Positions 56,588 to 64,000 of a stretch of 64,000 nt of DNA are shown here, in pieces (positions within the stretch are counted from its first letter, which is position 1; each line of letters begins with the position of its first letter). The DNA is from UBA285 sp049970695 (GTDB lineage Archaea; Thermoproteota; Thermoprotei_A; Sulfolobales; Desulfurococcaceae), in the NCBI GenBank assembly GCA_049970695.1, contig JBMFML010000001.1, positions 1 through 64,000 on the forward strand. Direction: 5' to 3'. Made by a program: the position numbers and the translations under genes. The notes under the pieces were generated by a model. It searched no databases. It worked only from the letters and a program-made list of their open reading frames with translations, and was not told the DNA's origin.

Positions 56588-59095
56588 CTAAAGAGTGTTC
56601 AGTTTTTCTAGTAGCTTTTCTAGTCTTTCTAGCATGATCTTTCTCTCAATGCTTGCCACGAGTCTTCTTGTTGGTATAACGGCATCTGGGTTGACGCTAA
56701 TGCTGTCAATGCCCTCGCGTACTAGGAACTCTACAATTTCTGGGTAGACACTCGGGGCTTGTCCGCAAATGCTTACTGTTGCGCCCTTCTTGTGAGCTCC
56801 TCTAATAATCATGCTGATGGCCTTTAGTACTGCGGGGTCTCGCTCGTCGAAGTAGCCCATTTCGGCTAGTATGTTGCTGTCTCTATCAGCACCGAGCACT
56901 AATTGCGTTAAGTCATTGCTGCCAATGCTGAAGCCGTCTACCAGCTCTGCGAATTCTTCTACGAGCAGCGCCACGCTTGGAACTTCCGCCATGATCCAGA
57001 CCTTGAAGTCCTTGCTTCTCTTGAGGCCTTCTTCTTCCATTACTTTCAGCACTCTCTTGACTTCCCAAATGGTCCTCACGAATGGCAGCATTACCCAGAC
57101 ATTTGTCAGCCCGTACTCTTCTCTCACTTTCCTGATTGCCCTGACCTCCAGCCTAAATCCTGGCTCGTAGCCTGGGTGAATATACCTAGATACTCCTCTC
57201 CAGCCAATCATTGGGTTTCTCTCTTCGGGCTCGTACTTCTCGCCTCCCTTCAAGCCCCTGTACTCGTTTGTCTTGAAGTCGCTGAACCTCACTACAACAG
57301 GCCTTGGATAAACGGCCTGAGCTACTCTTGCAATGCCCTCCGCCAGCTTATTGACGAATAGGTCTGCCTGGCCTACTTCAATTAGGTACATCGGGTGGTA
57401 CTGAACCCAGTCGCTAATAATGAACTCTATTCTCATCAAGCCTATGCCGTCGAATGGCAAGTCCTTGTACTTATCAATGGCGTCTGGCTCGCCGAGGTTC
57501 ATGTAAATCTTTGTTGCTGTTACTGGGTAGAGTGGTAGTAGCTGCTCGGGGCTTATGCCAACAGCTGCTACCACGCTTGGAGCAGCAGCGGGAACGGCTT
57601 CAGCCTTCGGCTTGACGAGCTCTTCAACTATCCCCTCGTATACTACGCCTCTACTAGCATCTACTGTTACCTCGGGGTTTCCAGCCAGCACCTTCGTGGC
57701 GTTGCCTGTTCCGACAATACATGGTATTCCAAGTTCTCTGCTAACTATTGCAGCGTGGCTCGTCATTCCACCTTCGTCGGTGACTATCGCGGCTGCCTTC
57801 TTCATTAGTGGTACCCAGTCTGGGTCTGTCATCTTCGTGACTAGGATGTCGCCTTCCTTGAACTCCATGGCTTCCTGGCTCTTGGGGTTGAATATGACTC
57901 TAGCAACGCCGGCCGCGACGCCGGGGCTTGCGGGGAGTCCCCTCACGAGGACTTTGGCTTCTGCGAGCTTTACTACTTTCTTACCAGCTGCAACGGCCTT
58001 CGCCTCCTTGACTTCCTTGGCTTTCTTAACGCTCCACACAGTTTCAGGCCTTGCCTGTACTATGAAGACGTTCTGCGGGAAGGGCAGGTCCATGTCGATT
58101 GCCCACTCGATGTCCATGTGCCTGCCATAGTGCTTGTATATTAGCTCGCCCAGCTCAGCAAGCCTCTTAACTTCCTCCTCGCTCAAGGCTGGCGCATCCG
58201 GCTTCGCTATATTTACAAGAGGTGTTGTGGGTTCTACGCCTTCTTCGCTGATCCACTTCTGCTTTTCGTCGTCCCAGCGGAGGTGTACGTTCTTTCCAAT
58301 AGATGGCTCGAAGGTTATCATGTACGTCTTCTTGTTAATCCGAGTCTCCACTACCTTGAGCGTTTTTCTGTCAACAATATACTCGTCTGGTGTTACTTTG
58401 CCTCCTACTACTGATTCTCCGAGCCCCCAGCTGCCTTCAATTGCAATTACGCTCTCGTCGCCAGTTACCGGGTGCAGGGTGAACATTACTCCGGCCGCTT
58501 TGCTGTTAACCATTTTCTGGACAGTTACGCTCATGTAGGCTTTTTCGTGTGGAATGTTCTGTGCAACTCTGTAGAACGTCGCTCTTGCCGTGAATAGGCT
58601 GGCCCAGCACTTCTTAACGTGCTCCACGACGCTGTCGGCTCCATAGACGTTTAAGTATGTTTCCTGCTGCCCCGCGAAGCTCGCCTCTGGTAGGTCTTCC
58701 GCCGTAGCGCTGCTCCTAACGGCCACCCGCAGCCTGCTCGGATCTACGTTGAGTCTCCTGGCAAGCTCGTAGTAGTACTTCTTAATTTCCTCCTCGATTT
58801 CGGGAGGCATGGGCTGGGAGAGTATCATCTCTCTTATCTTTCTAGTTGTTTCTTCGAGCTGCTTAGTATTGTTGACATCTAGATTCTTCAGCATGCTGTA
58901 TATTTTCTCGGCTAATCCCGTCTTTTCGAGAAAGTACCTGTAGGCATATGCAGTTACAGCAAAGCCGGGTGGTACTGGAATACCTGCTGCCATCATTTCT
59001 CCTAAATTCGCGTTTTTACCTCCAACTAGTGGCGTGTCCTCTTTTCTCACTTCCTCGAGCCAGAGAACAAACCTCGTTTCTTTGCCACTCGACAT
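56588..59095 (-). CDS. ppsA: Phosphoenolpyruvate synthase
   Basis: About 835 residues in three domains: ATP-binding (LVGGKNANLGEMMAAGIPVP, RSSATAEDLPEASFAGQQET), swivelling phosphohistidine domain (DEGGMTSHAAIVSRELGIP, catalytic His) and PEP/pyruvate TIM barrel (GLMRIEFII, GSNDLTQLVLG, ATVSICGQAPS with catalytic Cys). It makes PEP from pyruvate and ATP for gluconeogenesis and in archaea may also work in reverse. ATG at 59095; TATA box CTTTATAAG near 59149. A T5 tract after the stop separates it from cpgS. Confidence 0.97.
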   Translation of the reverse strand: MSSGKETRFVLWLEEVRKEDTPLVGGKNANLGEMMAAGIPVPPGFAVTAYAYRYFLEKTGLAEKIYSMLKNLDVNNTKQLEETTRKIREMILSQPMPPEIEEEIKKYYYELARRLNVDPSRLRVAVRSSATAEDLPEASFAGQQETYLNVYGADSVVEHVKKCWASLFTARATFYRVAQNIPHEKAYMSVTVQKMVNSKAAGVMFTLHPVTGDESVIAIEGSWGLGESVVGGKVTPDEYIVDRKTLKVVETRINKKTYMITFEPSIGKNVHLRWDDEKQKWISEEGVEPTTPLVNIAKPDAPALSEEEVKRLAELGELIYKHYGRHMDIEWAIDMDLPFPQNVFIVQARPETVWSVKKAKEVKEAKAVAAGKKVVKLAEAKVLVRGLPASPGVAAGVARVIFNPKSQEAMEFKEGDILVTKMTDPDWVPLMKKAAAIVTDEGGMTSHAAIVSRELGIPCIVGTGNATKVLAGNPEVTVDASRGVVYEGIVEELVKPKAEAVPAAAPSVVAAVGISPEQLLPLYPVTATKIYMNLGEPDAIDKYKDLPFDGIGLMRIEFIISDWVQYHPMYLIEVGQADLFVNKLAEGIARVAQAVYPRPVVVRFSDFKTNEYRGLKGGEKYEPEERNPMIGWRGVSRYIHPGYEPGFRLEVRAIRKVREEYGLTNVWVMLPFVRTIWEVKRVLKVMEEEGLKRSKDFKVWIMAEVPSVALLVEEFAELVDGFSIGSNDLTQLVLGADRDSNILAEMGYFDERDPAVLKAISMIIRGAHKKGATVSICGQAPSVYPEIVEFLVREGIDSISVNPDAVIPTRRLVASIERKIMLERLEKLLEKLNTL

Positions 59096-59204
59096 CTGGC
59101 ACCACTTCACCTACGTTATTTCGATACGAATTAAGCGGGAAGCCGGCTTATAAAGTTGGAAGCAGCAGGTTTAGAGCGCGGGTAAGCGAGTAGGCATGTA
59201 GGGG

Positions 59205-60782
59205 CTAGCGTCCTCGAGCTTCCTTGCCCTCTTCACGCCTTAGACCTGCTCTCCGGCTTCTAAATTTAGCTCTCTCAATGCTACTCTTAAGAGCCATGTA
59301 GTAGTACCAAGCACTTCTCTTAAGTGATCTCGCACGCTCGCTTTCCAGTACGCGCTCCACCAACCCCGGTTTGTGAAGTAGCGTTTTAGCACTCTCATCA
59401 CCTGCTTCGACTAGCGCAACTGCTACAACCGAGTGCAGTAGTGCCTCTTCCGCCAACTTCTCCCTGAAGTACCCCGCTCTCTCTTCTAGGAACCTAGTTG
59501 TGTACGTGGCTTGGAGAAACTCGGGCGAGGAAATAACGTGCTTTAATAGCCTCAAATTCGTTACTACTCCTTCAATGACGTACTCCCTAAGGGCGTTCTC
59601 AAGCCTCTTAATGGCTGCTGGCCTGTCAGGTCCCCACGCCACTAGTTTTGACACGAACGAGCCGCTTGCCTCTACAACGTTGGATCCCGCGGCAATTCCT
59701 GGGTCTACTCTAATCCCGGGTCCCGCGGGCTCGGAGTACGCTGTCACTCTGCCCAGCGAGGGCTCGCCTGTATATGGGTTTTCCGCGTAGATTTTCACCT
59801 CGATGGCGTGGCCCCTGAACCCGACATCGCTCTGCTTCAGGTCTAGGGTCTTGAATAGCGCTATTTCAACTTGCTTTTTGACCACGTCTACTCCGGTAAT
59901 CATTTCCGTGACCGAGTGCTCGGGTTGGAGCCCTACATTCACTTCTATGAAGTAGAACTCTCTCTTCTCCACATCAAACAAGAACTCGATGGCGCCTATA
60001 CCAACGTATTTAAGCCTCTCAGCCAAGAGTACTGCGTACTCGTAGATCTTGTTCCTCTCTTCGGGAGTTAGCGAGGGACTCGGTGCCTCTTCAACTATTT
60101 TCTGAAACCCCCTTTGCAAGCTACACTCTCTTTCGCCTAAGTGAACTACATGAGATCCGTCGCCCAGTACTTGAACCTCGATGTGCTTAGCTCTAGGCAA
60201 GTAGACCTCGACGTAGAGCCTTGGGTTCTTAAACGCCTTTTCAGCCTCTTTTCGAGCAGACTCGAAAGCCGCTTCTACCTCTCGCTCACTCCACGCAATT
60301 CTAAGTCCCACCCCCCTGCTACCGGTCGCTGGCTTAATTATAACGGGGTATCCGTGAGCACTGGCAAATTCTAAAACGTCCTCTGGCCTCTCGACTTCAG
60401 TCCATGGGAGAGTGGGTATACCCATTTTCTCAGCGTAGGTCTTTGAACTAACCTTATCTCTCGCTGTTTTTATTATGCTAGGAGGAGGCCCTATGAACGT
60501 CATACCCTTTCTCAGGACTTCTGAAGCGAAATCAGGGTTTTCGCCTAAGAGGCTGTAACCAGGGTGTACAGCGTCGGCACCCAATTCCGCTGCTGCTCTA
60601 ACTATGTCCTTTACGTCTAAGTAGCTTGAGACCTCCTTATCTCCTGCGACAAACCTCCTATGTAGAGACTCCCCGTCTTCTTTTGTATAAATACCCAGTG
60701 GTATGTAGCCATCGGCTCTAAGTGTTCTTGCAATTCTTACTGCGGCCTCGCCCCTATCTGCTATGAGCACTTTATAGGGCAT
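59205..60782 (-). CDS. accC: Biotin carboxylase subunit of acyl-CoA carboxylase
   Basis: 525 residues. N-terminal biotin carboxylase domain (VLIADRGEAAVRIARTLR, HPGYSLLGENPDF), ATP-grasp domain (KPATGSRGVGLRIAW, HIEVQVLGDGSHVVHLGERECSLQRGFQK, EFYFIEVNVGLQPEHSVTE), and a C-terminal domain ending in a basic tail (RRAGLRREEGKEARGR) beyond the usual 450-residue core. E-V-N-V-G-L replaces the usual E-M-N-x-R-x. It carboxylates biotin on the carrier protein at 34 kb. The subunits are scattered over 26 kb. ATG start. Confidence 0.94.
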   Translation of the reverse strand: MPYKVLIADRGEAAVRIARTLRADGYIPLGIYTKEDGESLHRRFVAGDKEVSSYLDVKDIVRAAAELGADAVHPGYSLLGENPDFASEVLRKGMTFIGPPPSIIKTARDKVSSKTYAEKMGIPTLPWTEVERPEDVLEFASAHGYPVIIKPATGSRGVGLRIAWSEREVEAAFESARKEAEKAFKNPRLYVEVYLPRAKHIEVQVLGDGSHVVHLGERECSLQRGFQKIVEEAPSPSLTPEERNKIYEYAVLLAERLKYVGIGAIEFLFDVEKREFYFIEVNVGLQPEHSVTEMITGVDVVKKQVEIALFKTLDLKQSDVGFRGHAIEVKIYAENPYTGEPSLGRVTAYSEPAGPGIRVDPGIAAGSNVVEASGSFVSKLVAWGPDRPAAIKRLENALREYVIEGVVTNLRLLKHVISSPEFLQATYTTRFLEERAGYFREKLAEEALLHSVVAVALVEAGDESAKTLLHKPGLVERVLESERARSLKRSAWYYYMALKSSIERAKFRSRRAGLRREEGKEARGR

Positions 60783-60895
60783 TTAACCATCCTTGTAGAA
60801 GCACTAGACCTAGAATCGACATCTAGCAAAGCTCAGAGTAATAAGTGTTTTGCAAAAGTAGCTGCTAGAACGACGTGCCATGTATCTGCCCCACG

Positions 60896-61138
60896 CTAGC
60901 CGCCGGCAAAGGGCGGCATTACAAGCACTTCATCACCGTCTTTGAGTAGCTGTTTTTCACTAGCAAACCTGTAGTTCACGAAAACTATGGGCTTAACATG
61001 AATGCCTGCTTTTTCAAGCTCCGAAGACAGGATGTTCACGAGGTCTTCTACTGTTGCAGAGTCCTCGAGTTCTAGGACTTTCTCTTTTCCCATCTTCTCG
61101 GCGTATATGGAGATGAACTTTACCAGCACCCTCTTCAA
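60896..61138 (-). CDS. moaD: MoaD/ThiS-like sulfur carrier protein
   Basis: 80 residues with the ubiquitin-like fold and the obligatory C-terminal Gly-Gly (MPPFAGG). VKFISIYAEKMGKEKVLEL and DGDEVLVMPPFAGG are typical of MoaD. Adenylated and thiocarboxylated, it gives sulfur for the dithiolene of molybdopterin/tungstopterin; a role as archaeal modifier (SAMP-like) is also possible. It is divergent from the tungsten enzyme AOR, supporting the cofactor role. TTG start. Confidence 0.92.
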   Translation of the reverse strand: MKRVLVKFISIYAEKMGKEKVLELEDSATVEDLVNILSSELEKAGIHVKPIVFVNYRFASEKQLLKDGDEVLVMPPFAGG

Positions 61139-61240
61139 GCACTACCCCCCGAATTCTATAACAGCCGAGTGATTAAACCTTTGAATTAGCCCACTTTCAT
61201 TGGGTATCACCTACAGATTTACTTAGGTATGTCAAAGTAG

Positions 61241-61250
61241 CTATATAACC
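61241..61250 (+). promoter_or_regulatory. AOR promoter TATA box
   Basis: CTATATAACC predicts transcription from about 61270, giving a leader of about 30 nt before the ATG at 61303. Upstream, ACCTA (61209-61213) and TAGGT (61224-61228) form a small inverted repeat. The rest of the 164-nt gap to moaD holds the moaD promoter (GGTTTAATC near 61172, minus strand). Confidence 0.65.
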
Positions 61251-61280
61251 TAGTCCCACAGTGTAGTCCCCGGGGTGGTG

Positions 61281-61312
61281 CCCTCTGCCACTTGGAGGGT
61301 ACATGGGCAGAG
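61281..61312 (+). promoter_or_regulatory. Two mutually exclusive hairpins at the AOR ribosome binding site
   Basis: Stem A pairs CCCTC (61281-61285) with GAGGG (61295-61299), the ribosome binding site itself. Stem B pairs CTCTGCC (61283-61289) with GGCAGAG (61306-61312) behind the ATG, leaving GGAGGG and ATG in a 16-nt loop. The two share bases and cannot form together, so the leader could act as a translational switch. This is deduced by eye, not by folding. Confidence 0.45.
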
Positions 61313-63180
61313 TCCTGCGTGTAGACTTGTGGAGAGAAAAAGTATACGTCGAGCCCCTCCCACCCGAGAGCATCCTCAGGAAGTGGCTCGGTGGTAGGGG
61401 GCTTGGAGTATACTACATGCTGAGAGAAGTCAATCCCAAAGTAGACCCCCTTAGCCCGGCTAACAAGGCCATAGTTGCAACAGGCCCTGTGACGGGGGTC
61501 GCGGGAATTCCCGCGAGCGGTAGGTGGTGCTCGGTCACTAAGTCCCCCCTAACAAACACCATACACGACTCCCACAGTGGTGGAAAATTCGGGCCTGAGC
61601 TCAAGTTCGCCGGGTTCGACGTAGTCATAATTGAGGGGAAGGCCGAGAGGCCTGTCTACCTCTGGATTTACGATGGCAAGGCGGAGCTCAGAGACGCCAA
61701 GCACTTGTGGGGAAAGGACACCCACGATACAACTGACACTATTATAGAAGAACTGGCACCTGTTGTTGGTAGAGACGAGGCTAGGCACATTAAAGTGGCC
61801 TGCATAGGACCCGCTGGCGAGAGGCTTGTGAGGTTTGCGTGCATTATCAACGACAAGAGCAGGGCTGCTGGGCGCGGCGGCCACGGCGCTGTCTGGGGAA
61901 GCAAGAACTTCAAGGCGATTGCCGTTAGAGGCCACATGAAGCCGCCCATAGCAAGGGAAGAGGCGTTTAAAGAAGTCGTCAAGAAGTCCATGGACTACAT
62001 CAAGAAGTCTCCCGTAACCTCTGAGGGGCTGCCCAAGTACGGCACTGCAGTGCTCGTAAACATCATCAACGCCCACGGAATATTCCCAACACGCAACTTC
62101 CAAACAGGCGTGTTTGCGGAGGCCGAGAAGATAAGTGGAGAAACCATAGCCAAGGAGATAATGGACTGGGAGAAGCAGAAGGAGGAGATATGCTGGGGCT
62201 GCCCAATAGGGTGTGCTAGGTACACTAAGATAACTAAGCCGCCATTTACAGGCGAGGGCGGCGGCCCCGAATACGAGACTGTCTGGGCTTTTGGAGCGCA
62301 AACCGGAACTTCAGACCTCGCAGCTGTTTCAAAGGCCAATTACTTGTGCAACGAGCTTGGACTAGACACCATATCTATGGGTCACGTCATTGGGACTTTC
62401 CTCGAGCTTGTCGAGAAAGGCAAGATACCGCCGGAGAAGCTACGCGGCTTAAACGCGAAGTGGGGCAACGGCGAGGTTCTAGTTGAGCTCACTTGGAGGA
62501 CGGCGTACAGGTCTGGCATTGGAGATGACTTAGCAGAAGGCGCCTTGAGGCTTGCTCAGAAGTACGGCGCACCAGAATTGGCAATGGTTGTTAGAGGACA
62601 AGAGCTGCCAGCATACGACCCGCGGGGTGCCCAGGGACACGGGCTGGCATATGCTACTAGCAATAGAGGCGGCTGCCACTTAAGAGCTTACATAATTTCA
62701 CCTGAGGTGCTCGGAATACCGGTCAAGGCAGACAGGTTCTCGACGGAAGGCAAAGGCAAGCTAGTAAAGGAGGTGCAAGACGTATTCGCAGCTCTAGACT
62801 CCATGGTGGTTTGCAAGTTCGTGACCTTTGCGTACTACGCTGACGTACTTGCAGAGCAGGTCTCAGCCGTAACCGGGTGGGATGTAACACCCGAAGAGTT
62901 TGTGAAGATCGGCGAGAGAATATACAACGCCGAGAGGGCCTTTAACGTGCTGGCATTCGGCGATGGTGAAGAGTACGACACGCTGCCTAAGAGGCTTCTA
63001 GAAGAGCCCATGCCTGAGGGGCCGAGCAAGGGACATGTGGTTAGGCTCAAAGAAATGCTACCGGAGTACTATGCTGCTCGCGGCTGGGTCAAGGGCAGGC
63101 CAACCAGGGCCAAATTAGAGGAGCTGGACCTCAAGTGGGTTGCAGACAAGCTGGAAGAAGAAGGGCTTCTCCCCGCTTAG
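61303..63180 (+). CDS. aor: Tungsten aldehyde ferredoxin oxidoreductase
   Basis: 625 residues. N-terminal AOR domain (RKWLGGRGLGVYYMLREV, GPVTGVAGIPASGRW, RAAGRGGHGAVWGSKNFKAI) binding tungstopterin, and the [4Fe-4S] motif CWGCPIGC (C-X2-C-X3-C, about residue 290) with the last Cys in DSMVVCKF (about residue 500). It oxidises aldehydes to acids with ferredoxin as acceptor, typical in peptide and sugar fermentation by hyperthermophiles. ATG is preceded by GGAGGG. The neighbours are moaD (cofactor) and a radical-SAM maturase, making a tungsten enzyme locus. Confidence 0.97.
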   Translation: MGRVLRVDLWREKVYVEPLPPESILRKWLGGRGLGVYYMLREVNPKVDPLSPANKAIVATGPVTGVAGIPASGRWCSVTKSPLTNTIHDSHSGGKFGPELKFAGFDVVIIEGKAERPVYLWIYDGKAELRDAKHLWGKDTHDTTDTIIEELAPVVGRDEARHIKVACIGPAGERLVRFACIINDKSRAAGRGGHGAVWGSKNFKAIAVRGHMKPPIAREEAFKEVVKKSMDYIKKSPVTSEGLPKYGTAVLVNIINAHGIFPTRNFQTGVFAEAEKISGETIAKEIMDWEKQKEEICWGCPIGCARYTKITKPPFTGEGGGPEYETVWAFGAQTGTSDLAAVSKANYLCNELGLDTISMGHVIGTFLELVEKGKIPPEKLRGLNAKWGNGEVLVELTWRTAYRSGIGDDLAEGALRLAQKYGAPELAMVVRGQELPAYDPRGAQGHGLAYATSNRGGCHLRAYIISPEVLGIPVKADRFSTEGKGKLVKEVQDVFAALDSMVVCKFVTFAYYADVLAEQVSAVTGWDVTPEEFVKIGERIYNAERAFNVLAFGDGEEYDTLPKRLLEEPMPEGPSKGHVVRLKEMLPEYYAARGWVKGRPTRAKLEELDLKWVADKLEEEGLLPA

Positions 63181-63181
63181 C

Positions 63182-63207
63182 CGACTCAAAATTAAGTCGA
63201 GTTTTTT
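63182..63207 (+). terminator. Hairpin plus T6 terminator after aor
   Basis: CGACT (63182-63186) pairs with AGTCG (63195-63199) around an 8-nt loop, followed by AG and six T. It starts 2 nt after the aor stop and separates aor from the maturase gene. Confidence 0.7.
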
Positions 63208-63270
63208 CTCATCCCTCCTTAATATTGTCCTCTGCTCTACTTACTAGCCAGCGTCGGTGGGCTGGTGCCA

Positions 63271-64000
63271 GTGTCGTTTTCCGTTGGAGATTGGAGCATT
63301 AAGCTTGATGACTACTCACGACCCAGGGAAATAGCAGTAGAAGTGACTACTCGCTGCAATTTATCGTGCATACACTGCTTTAGGTATGCGTCGAGGAGCC
63401 TAGAGCTGGTTGATATGAGCTTCGACGCCTATAAGAGGATAGTCGACAATGCTGCTGAAAGCGGAGTTAAAAAGCTCGTGCTAACTGGTTGGGGAGAGCC
63501 GACGGCGAACAAGCACTGGCTAGAAATGATTAAGTACGCGAAGTCTAGGGGTATGCAAGTAGTGCTGAACACTAATGGAATGCTCATAGGAGACGCGTGC
63601 GAAGATTTGGTGAGCATTGGAGTAGACGAGGTCTATGTGAGCATAGATGCTGTCGATGTTGCCCTATACGAGAAGGTGAGGAGGCTTGGAGACCTCTCGG
63701 TAGTCACGAAGAACGTTGCAAGGCTCTCGGAGCTAAAACTGGAGCGCGAAGCCAGAAAGCCCACTCTAAAGGCGATATTCACAGTCACTAAGCTGAATGT
63801 TAGTGAGCTGGAGAAGCTAGTGAAGTATGTTATTGACGTTGGAATTCAGGAGGTGTACTTGAGCTTCTACGTAGAGTACCCCGGTGGGACACAAGGCCTA
63901 AACTGCCTCGACGACCCCGAGTGCTTGGCAAAGGTGAAGAAGGCGACTGAAAAGCTATCAGTGACACTGATCAACGCTCCTATAAAACTGTGGGCCCCCA
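63271..64000 (+). CDS. Radical-SAM tungsten cofactor oxidoreductase maturase, 3' part outside window
   Basis: At least 243 residues, still open at the window end. The radical-SAM cluster motif is TTRCNLSCIHCF (C-X3-C-X2-C, about residue 29), followed by LVLTGWGEPT (GEP-type motif), VVLNTNGMLI and VYVSIDA strands of the barrel. SPASM/maturase radical-SAM proteins next to AOR-family genes are known as tungsten-cofactor oxidoreductase maturases. GTG at 63271 follows GGTGG within 10 nt. The end with SPASM cysteines, if present, is beyond the window. Confidence 0.88.
   Translation, partial: MSFSVGDWSIKLDDYSRPREIAVEVTTRCNLSCIHCFRYASRSLELVDMSFDAYKRIVDNAAESGVKKLVLTGWGEPTANKHWLEMIKYAKSRGMQVVLNTNGMLIGDACEDLVSIGVDEVYVSIDAVDVALYEKVRRLGDLSVVTKNVARLSELKLEREARKPTLKAIFTVTKLNVSELEKLVKYVIDVGIQEVYLSFYVEYPGGTQGLNCLDDPECLAKVKKATEKLSVTLINAPIKLWAP

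Noticed and set aside
56407..56637. 76-codon frame between cpgS and ppsA
   Set aside because: It covers the AT-rich cpgS promoter and runs antisense into the ppsA end; no ribosome binding site.
60899..60933. GTGATGA on the minus strand near 60932-60926
   Set aside because: It lies within the moaD coding sequence (DGDEV) and no D box follows at guide distance.

Overview
The window is a gene-dense piece of chromosome from a hyperthermophilic archaeon of the Thermoproteota (crenarchaeal side). The grounds are a TATA-binding protein, an ATP-dependent DNA ligase, Hjc with its PIN-domain ATPase partner, a GPN-loop GTPase, a DUF2070 membrane protein, wyosine enzymes, TATA boxes upstream of genes, and archaeal C/D box guide RNAs. 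A Thermofilum-like or Desulfurococcales-like relative is my guess, not something I can prove. Initiation looks uniform: a GGTG-type Shine-Dalgarno 5-9 nt before the start, and TTG or GTG starts as common as ATG. I moved many starts downstream on that evidence. I see no CRISPR array, insertion sequence, prophage or rRNA; there is one tRNA.

Layout. 0-9 kb: DNA repair (EndoIII-like, family 4 UDG), a Trm5-like tRNA methyltransferase, thiC with a coupled unknown gene, an Lrp regulator, a KaiC/RecA-like ATPase, a GtrA-like membrane protein and a polyprenol/lipid kinase. 9-22 kb: two paralogous membrane-anchored Lon-type (S16) proteases flank an information-processing block (ligase, GPN GTPase, DUF2070, TBP, HtpX), followed by a C/D box RNA and tRNA-Lys(CUU). 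22-31 kb: indolepyruvate ferredoxin oxidoreductase (iorAB), thi4, an Fe-S HhH-like protein and a Leloir pair galT-galK with an HD hydrolase. 31-43 kb: thiolase, acyl-CoA carboxylase subunits, TYW1, protein disulfide oxidoreductase, a bacterial-type PLP arginine decarboxylase, small regulators, a kinase-like protein and a YfcE-type phosphoesterase. 43-53 kb: a surface cluster (ABC ATPase, double permease, substrate-binding protein, glucodextranase-module protein, secreted phosphoesterase). 53-64 kb: hjc/pina, a cyclic 2,3-diphosphoglycerate synthase-like GTPase, ppsA, biotin carboxylase, MoaD, tungsten aldehyde ferredoxin oxidoreductase and its radical-SAM maturase (cut by the window end).

Regulation and RNA. 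thiC and thi4, 21 kb apart, carry almost the same 15-bp palindrome 4-5 nt upstream of their TATA boxes, so they probably form a thiamine regulon under one repressor. Four candidate C/D box RNAs share an almost fixed geometry (C, 12 nt, D', 3 nt, C', 12 nt, D). Three of them sit directly in the 5' leaders of protein genes, and two have guides that appear to converge on the same segment of 23S rRNA. Both Lon-like protease genes share a CCTCTAGA element just downstream of the TATA box. Metabolically the window suggests a peptide- and sugar-using fermenter: 2-ketoacid and aldehyde oxidation to ferredoxin (IOR, AOR), gluconeogenic PpsA, galactose use, and biotin-dependent acyl-CoA carboxylation.
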